This document shows, in pieces, positions 1-9,799 of a DNA stretch of 64,000 nt. The notes under the pieces were generated by a model. The model ran no database searches, was not told the DNA's origin, and saw only the letters and a program-made list of their open reading frames with translations. Location: assembly GCF_000972845.2 (NCBI RefSeq), contig NC_040022.1, positions 1 through 64,000 of the forward strand, read 5' to 3'. Each line of letters opens with the position of its first letter. The stretch's first letter is position 1. Source of the stretch: Larimichthys crocea. Lineage: Eukaryota; Chordata; Actinopteri; Sciaenidae. A program made the position numbers and the translations under genes.

Positions 1-2000
1 AGGTTCCTCCTCCGGACCAGCAGCTTCTGTAACCAGGAAGGATGCTCCAGTCTGATCCCAAGAGGACTCCATAGCCTCTACAAGATTAAATAGGTAACAG
101 GAGGAGCCTCTGCACCAGTCCGGAGGTGAGTAGAGAGGTTTGTGCAATGAGTGTTGAGGCTGATACCTTTGTGGTGACTCCTGATGATGAGGAAAGGGAC
201 ATTTGAAACCAGAACCTGAAAGTGACCACCACATTTCTTGAACAACTTTTTAGTTCAAGCGAAGCAAAGATCAAAAGCCAGAAAGGTAGGCAAACGTAAG
301 AATAGTACTAGAGATGCAGAATCAGAACAAACGATAAACAACGAAGCATGAAAACGAAATCAGGTACATTGGTTACAGCCCTAAGCGTCAGGGGCTGACG
401 TAAGATTCCCATAAACAGTCTTTTAAAGTGCAAACACTTTTGTGAAGGATTAGAAGTATAATCAGATCTTCCTCTTCGGAAACACAGAGAAATGCACACT
501 GTGAGAAGCGTACATTCTGCAACTCGATAAAACGTTGTTGTGAAAGTGACCTCTGTTGAAAATGCATCAGGAGTTCACACAGATGAATAAGCCGTAACAT
601 CTGCAAAACTTGCGGGAAAAATTTTCGGTAGAATTGACTCATAACAGGCATAAGAGAATTCACCAGGTGAGAGGCCATATATTGTGCACAACATGTGGGA
701 ATGCTTTCACAAGAGAGGTACCGCATTGAATCTCAACTTAGACCATCCCACTCTGTGAAATGCTGCACTTTTCAGATTTTGTGCGGAAAGGATTTAGTGA
801 ATGAGCAGCATTGAACACTCGCATCAGAGAGTTCACACAGGGGAGAAGCCTATTTTGCACAATAGTGTGGGAAAGCTTTACACAGAGAGGTACCCTTGAA
901 TGTCCACATTAGACGCGTCCACACTAGTGAAAGGGCCGTACCTTTGCAAGATATGTGGGAAAAGCTCAGTTATATATGACAACCGTGAAATCGTCATCAG
1001 AAAACAACCGATTCACACAGGTGAGAAGCCGTTTATGCACAACATGTGGGGGAGCTTTTCAGACCAATAGTAACCTTGAATCACATTAGACGTGTCCCAC
1101 ACTGGTGAAAGGCCGCCATTTTTGCAAAAATCTGTGGGAAGGATTTCAGGATATTTCACAATTGAAATTGGCATGAGAGATACACACAGGTAGAAGCCAT
1201 TATTGTGCACATGTGGGAAGCGTTCAACATGGCTGAAATCAATTGACAGCCACTTAGACCGCACCCACACTGGAAGCCCGCACTTTTGAAAATCTAATCG
1301 TCAACAATCCATTCTCATGTCATGGAAAAAGCAAAAGCATCAAGAGTTCCCATATCGAAACGTACACTTTACAAACAAGTGGGAAAATCTTTGACATAGG
1401 GAATAACATGAAGTCCACCTAGTGCTCCACACAGGTCCGAGTCCATATGTTGCAACATGTGTGGAGAAACTGCGTCACATCCAACTTGAAAAAGCACATG
1501 AAACCTGTGATGGGTTTCTTATCCTTAGGCTGCACATGGTCACGTGTGGGGCTGAGTCCACCGGCAATATTATAATTGTTTTGTCTTTGACTGGTCCACC
1601 ATATCTCACACTGTGGGTGGCCAGGGTCTAATAGAGACCTGTTGCTGCCATTCTATCAATAATAGATGTTGATGTTTGACGTATCCAATCGGCGTAAACA
1701 GACTACTGTGTCTCCGACCTACAAATGTGTTTTGGACAATGAACACTTCCAAGGGTAAAGACATTCTTTGACTAATTCGGGCGTATAGTATTGTGGGTTG
1801 AGTCTTTGGGTTTAAGTTTATCCACATCAAGAGTTCGTCGAATGTGGAACCGGAATCTCAAGCACTTCTGATGAAACTTTGAGAGTCGTCGCAATCCCGC
1901 TTGGCCGCTCAAATAAATAATACAGCATAAGACATGCAGAGTGCCTGAACACTTCCTTCCCCCCTGACCTCACCATCGACCTATTGACTTACGCAATATC
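1..2000 (+). pseudogene. Broken C2H2 zinc-finger gene copy (exon 2 remnant)
   Basis: Plus-strand remains of a zinc-finger exon, starting inside the acidic region at the window edge. Short pieces of the acidic segment and many finger linkers (CACACAGGTGAGAAGCC-like) are recognisable but no frame stays open, because one-base insertions and deletions occur roughly every 8-20 bases. It matches, in inverted orientation, the minus-strand zinc-finger gene at 7100-8386 and its 3' flank. Past about 1400 the match continues through degraded fingers that are also non-coding in the partner copy. Seen: homology and frame breaks. Inferred: either a dead copy or a poorly sequenced one. The first exon would lie left of the window. 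Confidence 0.8.
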
Positions 2001-2429
2001 TCCACAACAAAAACCCATACAGGTTAATCGCTGTAAACTCAGAACCTTTGATAAAGTTCAGTTCTCAGTGGTTTGTGGTCAGAACACATTTTTACTGAAA
2101 TCACATTCTTGATAAAACACGCCTGAGCATCAATATACACACTCCTGTAAGGACATGTTCACAAACTGAAATAAATGTTGATGATGAAATGTAAATATTT
2201 TAATGTAAAGTTTCCAAGTTGGATTTGAGTGAATAACTAAACTGTTTCATATGACCACATGAGAGTCCTCTTAAATGTGCGCGTATCTTCTTTTTGCTAT
2301 TTTATACCTTACAGTGAGGTACTGTGCTGATTGATTTGACTGTAAATTAGCAACAATTTCAGCTAAGTAGGAAATTGATTTAAATATAAAATTGTGAAAT
2401 ATTGCTTTTATGTATGTGGTGTATGGATG

Positions 2430-2590
2430 TATTGTGATATATATATATATACTTATTATATATATATATCATACTATATTCATACATACCATATACGATC
2501 ATCCACAACACACAAGACACACACACACACACCACACACACACACACACACGAACGTACGTGTCATTGCGGGTGTGTGTGTGGGTGTAAT
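2430..2590. repeat. TA and CA/TG microsatellite tract
   Basis: Alternating TA then CA/TG dinucleotide runs. The tract is the left-arm counterpart of the tract at 5866-5960 and of a shorter one near 9250-9312. Short ORFs rich in His/Thr/Val here are simple-sequence translations and not genes. Confidence 0.9.
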
Positions 2591-2893
2591 TGTACTGAAA
2601 ATAAATGTTTACAAAGTCTAAATGTTGTGCAACTTTTTGGAGTACTGCTAATATAAGCTCTGTGACCAAACACTGCCTTGCTAAGTTCTGAAGTGTCACA
2701 ATACAGAAAGGATGGATTAAACAAAATTATATTTAAATTGTGGCAGAGAGTTATATAATAAACAGTCATCACACTACAGCTGTTAGCAGCGTTAGCGCTG
2801 TGGCACGTGACGTTGCTGAGTTAGTCAAATTTAATGATCGGAATTTGTGAAATGTTTTTTTATTTTTTTCAGGTGATTTAATGAAGGTAAAAC

Positions 2894-3361
2894 ACAGTGA
2901 ATGGCCGTGCGTAATGGCACTGCGCTCTGACGCGGCACTTCTCCGGGACTGGAGGAGCTGCTGCGGCTACAGGGATTTCATGAACTGAAAGAGAAGCTCT
3001 TCAATATGTTTGGATACAAAAGCATCACCCACATTCATAGACCAATGCAGGGTGAATATTTAGTTTAGTATTGAACGTATTTTCAGCTTTGGGCACGTTA
3101 CTCACACAGCGGACTGCGGACAGACAAACAAATGCATAATGAGATTATGCCGAAACTTTATGCCTGTTGTAGGCCTGCCACGGTTAAAAATTGAGCTTTT
3201 TCGGGAGGATTTCGGCACGCATTCGCCAGTGTATTTATCATGTCCTCATTGCTTAATATCGCTGCAACTAGATGTGCGGCGGCCTGACTCATTGTCTTTT
3301 CGCTTTTACAGACTGTTACACAAGAGGGCTGCAGGCACTGCCGAGAAGTCTGACGTCAGTG
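2894..3361. other. Spacer of unknown content between inverted arms
   Basis: No relation to the zinc-finger copies. Around 2945-3051 a plus-strand frame reads about 36 codons rich in Leu and Glu and ends before a GT dinucleotide, so it could be a stray exon, but no protein family was recognised and the surrounding sequence is prone to indels. The rest shows no feature I can support. Confidence 0.4.
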
Positions 3362-3756
3362 AAGTTTCATTCAATATATTCAAGGTTTCATCAATATATT
3401 CAGAGTTTCATTCAATATATTCAAGTTCACTCCAATATTCAAAGTTTCATTCCATATATTAGACTTCATTCAATATATTCAAGGTTTCATTCAATATATT
3501 CAGACTTCATTCAATATACTCAAGGTTCACTCCATATATTCAGTTTCATTCCATATATTCAAGGTTTCATTCAATATATTCAGACTTCATCAATATATTC
3601 AAAGTTTCATTCAATATTTCAAGGTTCACTCCATATATCAAAGTTTCACTCCATATATTTAAAGTTTCATTTAATAAATTCAAGGTTCACTCCATATATT
3701 CAAAGTTCACTCCAGTATTCAAAGTTTCATTCAATATATTCAAAGGTTTCATTTCC
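3362..3756. repeat. AT-rich minisatellite, 20-21 bp unit
   Basis: About 19 imperfect head-to-tail copies of a unit close to TTTCATTCAATATATTCAAG, with variants in which CATTC becomes CACTCC or AATAT becomes CATAT. Single-base length changes between units are frequent. The long ORF reading Ile/Gln/Tyr/Ser repeats is the translated minisatellite and not a protein gene. Confidence 0.93.
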
Positions 3757-3763
3757 TGAATGG

Positions 3764-3769
<6 letters not shown>

Positions 3770-3833
<64 letters not shown>
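3770..3833. repeat. TA dinucleotide array
   Basis: About 32 uninterrupted TA repeats directly after the minisatellite. A second TA array resumes at about 4509-4570 on the other side of the hAT-like element, so that element probably inserted into one longer TA tract. Confidence 0.95.
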
Positions 3834-3837
<4 letters not shown>

Positions 3838-4510
3838 TAGGGCTGTCAATCAATAAAAACATTTTTTACTAATTAATCGCAAAATTTCTGTAATTAATCG
3901 CGACTAATCGCGATTAATCTATCAATAAATGTATCAATAAATTAAATGCATTTTTCTGAGACTGAAGCTTATAATGAATATGTATTTAGTAAAATTATCA
4001 AATTAATGTAGAATAAACACAGAGAAGTATATTTAAATTAATTCATTTTATTGGCTTAAGGTATGCACAGTGCAAACAGAAAAAAGCCAGAATGAGGAAA
4101 TATACTGACGAGTGCCACACTCCTGTAGTGAAGACTGGCGAGGTCCCGTGGAGGTAATTTCAGCAGGGTTTTGGCTTTGAGGTGATATGTTAAAGTCGTG
4201 TTACTTCTTCCGCCATATTGGAGTGTGGCAGATCTGCCCGTAAACTAAAACAAGCAGGGCCGGTTTTAGCTATGGCAATGTGGGCGACCGCGCAGGGCGC
4301 AGTCTCCGTGAGGGCTTAAGTTAATGCCTCTTATACACCCATTCACACACACACTAATATATCTGGGAAAGTACTTTGCCACATCCAAAATGGCGGCCGC
4401 CACCGGAAGTAAACAAAACCGCGTTAATTGCGTTAATTTTTTTTAACGCGTTAATTCTTTAAAATTAATCGACAAAATTTAAAATTAACGCGTTAATTTT
4501 GACAGCACTA
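3838..4510. mobile_element. Non-autonomous hAT-like element
   Basis: Bounded by an inverted terminal repeat: TAGGGCTGTCAA at the left and TTGACAGCACTA at the right (one mismatch when reverse-complemented). Subterminal sequence is full of AATTAATCGCGATTAATC and AACGCGTTAATT motifs, a composition I associate with vertebrate hAT MITEs. It carries no transposase frame. An 8-bp target duplication cannot be read because both flanks are TA repeats. The family name is by recognition only. Confidence 0.7.
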
Positions 4511-4550
<40 letters not shown>

Positions 4551-4569
4551 ATTATAATATATTATATAT

Positions 4570-5024
4570 ACACACACACACACAAACAGATATCTAAAAA
4601 TACTACAAAGTACTTTTGAGTACTGCCAATTTACAACTCTGTGTCAACACTGCTTGCTGAAGTTCTGAAATTGTACGTAGAAGGTGGTACACTGTCGTTG
4701 AAATGTGTTTCTTAGTTTGTTGGTTCACTGGAACTGAATAAATGACTAGCTTCAACAGAGAAAAAAAAATAACGTCACTCATAATGCTTTATGTGTGATG
4801 AGCAAACATTTTGCTGATTATTCTTGGAACTTTACACACATTACTAATGATATAAACGCAGCAGTAAAAAAAAATCCCATAAACTGAAAGCGGAACCATA
4901 TAACGTCCGCACATCCACCGTCGGAACTTAACAGTGACATCCAGCAGAAGTAAACAAACACTACAGAAGAAGACGGTATTGTAGCGGTGACACAGTTAAT
5001 TATTTAATCTGTAATTAAGCGACA
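4570..5024. other. 5' flank and promoter-like region of a zinc-finger copy
   Basis: From about 4790 this matches, in direct or inverted form, the upstream regions at 8642-8900, 11081-11300 and 12540-12785. Shared motifs include the CCGACGGTGGATGTGCGG block (inverted here) and GACACAGTTAATTATTTAATC. The CACGTG-type motif found in the other copies is missing at the expected place. Confidence 0.55.
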
Positions 5025-5563
5025 ATGTCTTCAGTTGAGTGTTTGAGACAGTTTGTCAACGAGCGACTAACTGCTGCTGCTGAAGAAATTTGGAGTTTTT
5101 CAAAAACTATCGTCGAGTACGAAGAAGAGTCTATCGTCAGCGCAAACGGCTGGATATCGTTTGGAAACCTGAAATAAAGTTACACAGGAAGGTGAGTAAA
5201 ACTTTTACTAGTTAATCATTTATAATCACAGTTGTTAGATTCATCAGTAACGTTACGGCTACTAATTTAGTCGAATGTCTGCATTTCCTCTTCACCATCA
5301 CAGTAGTACAATTCCTTTTGCTCTCTGTCCCCAGATCTCCAACAGCAACATGTCTGTGAGGAGGAAGAGGGAGGAGGTTCTCACTGACCAGCAGCTCTGT
5401 AACCAGGGAGAGAGCTCCAGTCTGGACCAAGAGGACCCAGAGCCTCTACAGATTAAAGAGGAACAGGAGGAGCTCTGCACCAGTCAGGAGGGAGAGGAGG
5501 TTGTGATGAAGGTGGAGGCTGATACCTTTGTGGGTGACTCCTACTGACGAGAAAGGGCCATGG
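5025..5563 (+). pseudogene. Truncated zinc-finger gene copy (exon 1 and start of exon 2)
   Basis: Exon 1 (5025-5191) begins with ATG and reads MSSVECLRQFVNERLTAAAE like the intact copies. It has several short deletions (167 nt against 172 in intact copies), so the frame shifts after about 22 codons. A GTGAGT donor follows. Exon 2 begins after CCCCAG at 5335 and encodes the acidic region until about residue 75. At about 5563 homology stops abruptly and the sequence joins the 3' end of an oppositely oriented copy. No fingers remain. This is a rearrangement product, not a functional gene. Confidence 0.85.
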
Positions 5564-5865
5564 TTTTTTACCTTCATTAAATCACCTGAAAAAAATAAAA
5601 AAACATTTCACAAATTCCGATAATTCAATTTGCTAACTCAGCAACGTCACGTGCACAGAGCTAACGCTGCTAACAGCTGTAGTGTGATGACTGTTTATTA
5701 TATAACTCTCTGCCACAATTTAAATATAATTTTGTTTAATCCATCCTTTCTGTATTGTGACACTTCAGAACTTTAGCAAGCAGTGTTGGTCACAGAGCTA
5801 TATATTAGCAGTACTCCAAAAAGTGCACAACATTTAGACTTTGTAAACATTTATTTCAGTACATA

Positions 5866-5898
5866 TACACACACACACACACACACGCATATACACGT

Positions 5899-5952
<54 letters not shown>

Positions 5953-5960
5953 ATGATATA
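5866..5960. repeat. CA/TG and TATG microsatellite
   Basis: Runs of CA, then about 20 TG repeats, then GTAT tetranucleotide repeats. Positional counterpart of the tract at 2430-2590 in the inverted arm. Confidence 0.93.
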
Positions 5961-6479
5961 TATATATACACACATACATACATACACACATACATAAAGC
6001 AATATTTCACAATTTATATTTAAATCAATTTCCTACTTCAGCTGAAATTGTTGCTAATTTACAGTCAAATCAATCAAGCACAGTACCTCACTGTAAGGTA
6101 TAAAATAGCAAAAAGAAGATACGCTCACATTTAAGAGGACTTCTCATGTGGTCATATGAAACAGTTTAGTTATTCACTCAAATCCAACTTGGAAACTTTA
6201 CATTAAAATATTTACATTTCATCATCAACATTTATTTCAGTTTGTGAACATGTCTCTACAGGAGTGTGTATATTGATGCTCAGGCGTTTTATCAAGAATG
6301 TGATTTCAGTAAAAATGTGTTCTGACCACAAACCACTGGAACTGAACTGTATCAAAGGTTCTGAGTTTACAGCGATTAACCTGTATGGGTTTTTGTTGTG
6401 GAGATATTGCTCAAGTCAAAGGTCGATGGTGAGGTCAGGGGGGAAGAAAGTGTTCAGGCACCTCTGATGTCTTATGCTG

Positions 6480-7099
6480 TATTATTTATTGATGCTTGGC
6501 CAAGGGGATTAGAGAAACTCTCAAAGTTCATCAGAAGTGCTTGAGTCGGTCTCACATTCTGACGAACTCGTGATGGTGGATAAACTTTAAACCCAAAGAT
6601 CACACCCAAAATACTATACGCCCAGAATTAGTCAAAGAGAATGTCTTTACCCTTGGAAGTGTTATTGTCAACACATTGTAGTCTGGAGACACAGATGTCT
6701 GTTTACGCAGATTGGAACGTCAACATCAAGCTATCTATTATGACTAGGAAGGCAGCAACAGGTCTCTTCGACCCTGGCCACCACAGTGTTGAGATATGGT
6801 GGCACCCAGTCAAAGACAAACAATTAATACTGCCGTGGACCTCAAGGCCCACACGTGACCATGTGCAGCCTAAGGATAGAAAATTCCATAACAGTTTTCA
6901 TGTGCTTTTTCAAGTTGGATGTGACGCAGTTTTCTCACACATGTTGCAACATATGGACTCTGACCTGTGTGGACGCATCTAAGGTGGACTTTCATGGTAT
7001 TCCTCTATGTCAAAGATTTCCCACTTGTTGTACAAGTGTACGTTTTCTGACCTATGGGAACTCTCTGATGCTTTTTCCAATGACATGAGAATGGATCTG
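6480..7099 (-). pseudogene. Decayed zinc fingers downstream of the 464-aa gene
   Basis: Read on the minus strand, this continues the finger array past the stop at 7100. Linker-like and finger-like sequence can be followed in shifting frames for about 250 bases, then becomes unrecognisable. The same degraded tail occurs in the left arm at about 1300-2000, so the decay preceded the inverted duplication. The ancestral gene evidently had more fingers. Confidence 0.65.
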
Positions 7100-8641
7100 T
7101 TACGATAGATTGTTCAAAAGTGCGGCCTCTCCAGTGTGGGTGCGTCTAACGTGGACTGTCAATTGATTTCGCCATGTGAACGCTTTCCCACATGTGCAAA
7201 TATATGGCTTCTCACCTGTGTGTATCCTCTCATGCAATTTCAATGTTGAAATATCACTGAATCCTTTCCCACAGATTTTGCAAATGGACGGCCTTTCACC
7301 AGTGTGGACACGTCTAATGTGGACTGTCAAGTTACTATTGAGTCTGAAAGCTCTCCCACATGTTGTGCAAATAAACGGCTTCTCACCTGTGTGAATCGTC
7401 TGATGCGATTTCAACGTTGTCATATTACTGAAGCTTTTCCCACATATCTTGCAAAGGTACGGCCTTTCACTAGTGTGGACGCGTCTAATGTGGACATTCA
7501 AGGTACCTCTCTGTGTAAAAGCTTTCCCACATATTGTGCAAATATACGGCTTCTCACCTGTGTGAACTCTCTGATGCGATTTCAATGCTGCCATATCACT
7601 AAATCCTTTCCGACAAATCTTGCAAAAGTGCAGCATTTCACCAGAGTGGATGCGTCTAATGTGGAGATTCAAGGTACCTCTCTGTGTGAAAGCATTCCCA
7701 CATGTTGTGCAAATATATGGCCTCTCACCTGTGTGAATTCTCTTATGCAGTGTTAATGAGTCAATTCTACGAAAATTTTTCCCGCAAGTTTTGCAGATGT
7801 ACGGCTTCTCATCTGTGTGAACTCTCATGTGTTTCCGAAGATCTGACTTATACTTATAATCCTTTCCACAAGTGTTGCATTTAAAAGACTGTTTATGAAT
7901 ATTACTGTCAGCCCCTGACGAGTTAGGGCTGTAGACAATGTTACTCTGACTTCTGTTTTCATGTTGTTGATCGTTTTGTTCTGACTCTGCATGTCTAGTA
8001 GAGTTTTTATGTTTGCCACCTTTCTGCTTTTGTCTCTTAGTTGTGTGAGATTTGTGAGAGAAAATATGGTGGTCACTTTCAGGTTCTGGTCCAACATGGT
8101 CCCTTTCCTCATCAGTAGGAGTCACCACAAAGGTATCAGCCTCCACCTTCATCACAACCTCCTCTCCCTCCTGACTGGTGCAGAGCTCCTCCTGTTCCTC
8201 TTTAATCTGTAGAGGCTCTGGGTCCTCTTGGTCCAGACTGGAGCTCCTCTCCTGGTTACAGAGCTGCTGGTCAGTGAGAACCTCCTCCTCTTCCTCCTCA
8301 CAGACATGTTGCTGTTGGAGATCTGGAGGGACAGAGAGCAAAAGGAATATGATACTACTGTGATGGTGAAGAGGAAATGCAGACATGCGACTAAATTAGT
8401 AGCAGTAACGTTACTGATGTATCTAACAACTGTGATTATAAATGATTAACTAGTAAAAGTTTTACTCACCTATCCTGTGTAACTTTATTTCAGGTTTCCA
8501 AACGATATCCAGCAGTTTGCGCTGACGATAGATCTCTTCTTCGTACTCGACGATAGTTTTTTGAAAAACTCCAAATATTTCTTCAGCAGCAGCAGTTAGT
8601 CGCTCGTTGACAAACTGTCTCAAACAGTCAACTGAAGACAT
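7100..8641 (-). CDS. C2H2 zinc-finger protein, two exons, 464 aa
   Basis: Predicted nuclear DNA-binding protein. Exon 1 is 8641-8470 (172 nt, starts MSSVDCLRQFVNERL) and exon 2 is 8322-7100. The donor is GTGAGT, the acceptor TCCCTCCAG, and the join makes one Asp codon. Residues 1-57 look like a coiled, charged N-terminal module; about 58-180 is acidic and glutamate-rich. Nine fingers follow, eight of them canonical CX2CX12HX3-4H with TGEKP-type linkers. The ninth has CXC (YICTCGKAF), so its zinc site is damaged, and two bases are missing just after it, giving the stray tail EAALLNNLS. No KRAB box is visible. DNA target and function are unknown; such genes are often transcriptional repressors, but that is inference. 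Confidence 0.85.
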
Positions 8642-8710
8642 TGTCGCTTAATTACAGATTAAATAATTAACTGTGTCACCGCTACAATACCGTCTTCCAC
8701 TTCATTCAAT

Positions 8711-8724
8711 AACGTTACGTGCAC
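8711..8724 (-). promoter_or_regulatory. Conserved CACGT-type element upstream of zinc-finger exon 1
   Basis: Plus-strand AACGTTACGTGCAC, about 70 bases upstream of the start codon at 8641. The same block occurs in the other copies as AACGTCACGTGCAC (about 11150) and GTGCACGTAACGTT (12705). It resembles a CRE half-site next to an E-box. Conservation among duplicates alone does not prove function. Confidence 0.4.
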
Positions 8725-8759
8725 AGAGCTAACGCTGCTAACGGCTGTAGTGTTTACTT

Positions 8760-9799
8760 CCGCTGGATGTCACACTGTTAAGTTCCGACGGTGGATGTGC
8801 GGAAGCTTTTCTTTCCGCTTTCAGCTGATGGGATTTTATTGAAAATTGCTGCGTTTAATATCATTAGTAAATGTTGTAAAGTTTCAAGAATAATCAGCAC
8901 ACTCTGTAAGAAAATATCTTTGCTCATCACACAAAAACAAAGCATTATGTGCAGACAGCTATTTTATTTTTCTTTCGTCGAAGCTACTGTCTGTCTAAAA
9001 AGAGATACTTTGCACAAAACAAATGAACAATGCCTCCTACACATTTATTTTAATCAGAAAAGACAAGTGAATGAAGTAAAGATGATTGTTTATTATAAAA
9101 CTCTCTGACCAAATTATAATATAATTTTGTTTAATACATCCTTTTGCATCGTGAAATTTCAGAACTTTAGCAAGCAGTGTTGATCACAGAGCTGTATATT
9201 AGCAGTACTCCAAAAATGAAACATTTAGACTTTATAATTATTAATTTCAGACCGTGTGTGTGTGTGTCTGTGTGTACACATACATACACATACATACATA
9301 CATATTATATATAAAAAAACAACTTTTCACAAATTCTGATCATTCAATTTGCTAACTCAGCTATACATTGGACACAGTGAAGTACAGTACATTATAAAAC
9401 AGCAAAAATAAGGCACATTTATAAACAATAGGACTTTTCATATGGTCATACAAAACAGTCAGTGAGTTCTTCAGTTCTGACCACGAACCACTCAAAATGA
9501 ATTGTCTCCCACGTTTTGCAAATACAAATCTACTTACCTGCAACTAATATGTTTTGACAAATATTTCAAAGGTCTCTCACCAGTGTTGGCTCTCCTCGTG
9601 GACTGTAAGGTCACCTCTATGTATGAAAGCTCCCATGATTTGTGAGTTAACAGCTATTAACCTGTATGTATTTTCATGTGCTCTTTCAAGTCGGATGTGA
9701 CGCAGCACGTTTTCTTACACGTATTGCAGCGTATGGTCTCTCACCTGTGTGTGTTGCTGCATGTTTTTTTCCAATTGTGTCAGAACAATGACTCTTTTC
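8760..9799. other. Intergenic sequence between two minus-strand zinc-finger genes
   Basis: Holds the 5' flank of the 464-aa gene (to about 8900), AT-rich sequence, a TG/ACAT microsatellite near 9250-9312 and the 3' tail of the next copy. At about 9680-9799, minus strand, two further zinc-finger units of the 377-aa gene persist after its stop: one lost its second cysteine to the TGA at 9800-9802 and the next is intact but in another frame. Confidence 0.6.

Larger units (their letters stand above)
1..2893. repeat. Left arm of a large inverted repeat
   Basis: This segment is the reverse complement of about 5565-8283. The match covers the zinc-finger exon, its 3' flank, the TG/TA microsatellite and a terminal block ending in TTTCAGGTGATTTAATGAAG. 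It stops abruptly near 2893. Between about 2041 and 2400 the arms are nearly identical apart from roughly ten differences, most of them single-base indels. Confidence 0.85.
5565..8283. repeat. Right arm of the large inverted repeat
   Basis: Reverse complement of 1-2893. It contains the intact minus-strand zinc-finger exon, relic finger sequence at 6480-7099, AT-rich 3' flank and a TG microsatellite. It reads much more cleanly than the left arm: the coding frame is open here and shattered there. Confidence 0.85.

Noticed and set aside
3362..3756. CRISPR-like regular repeats
   Set aside because: Units are directly adjacent without unique spacers and the window is eukaryotic, so this is a minisatellite.
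3139..3856. Long plus-strand ORFs of up to 194 codons
   Set aside because: They translate the minisatellite and TA array (repeated Ile-Tyr-Ser and Ile-Tyr); no protein-like segment outside the repeat is convincing.
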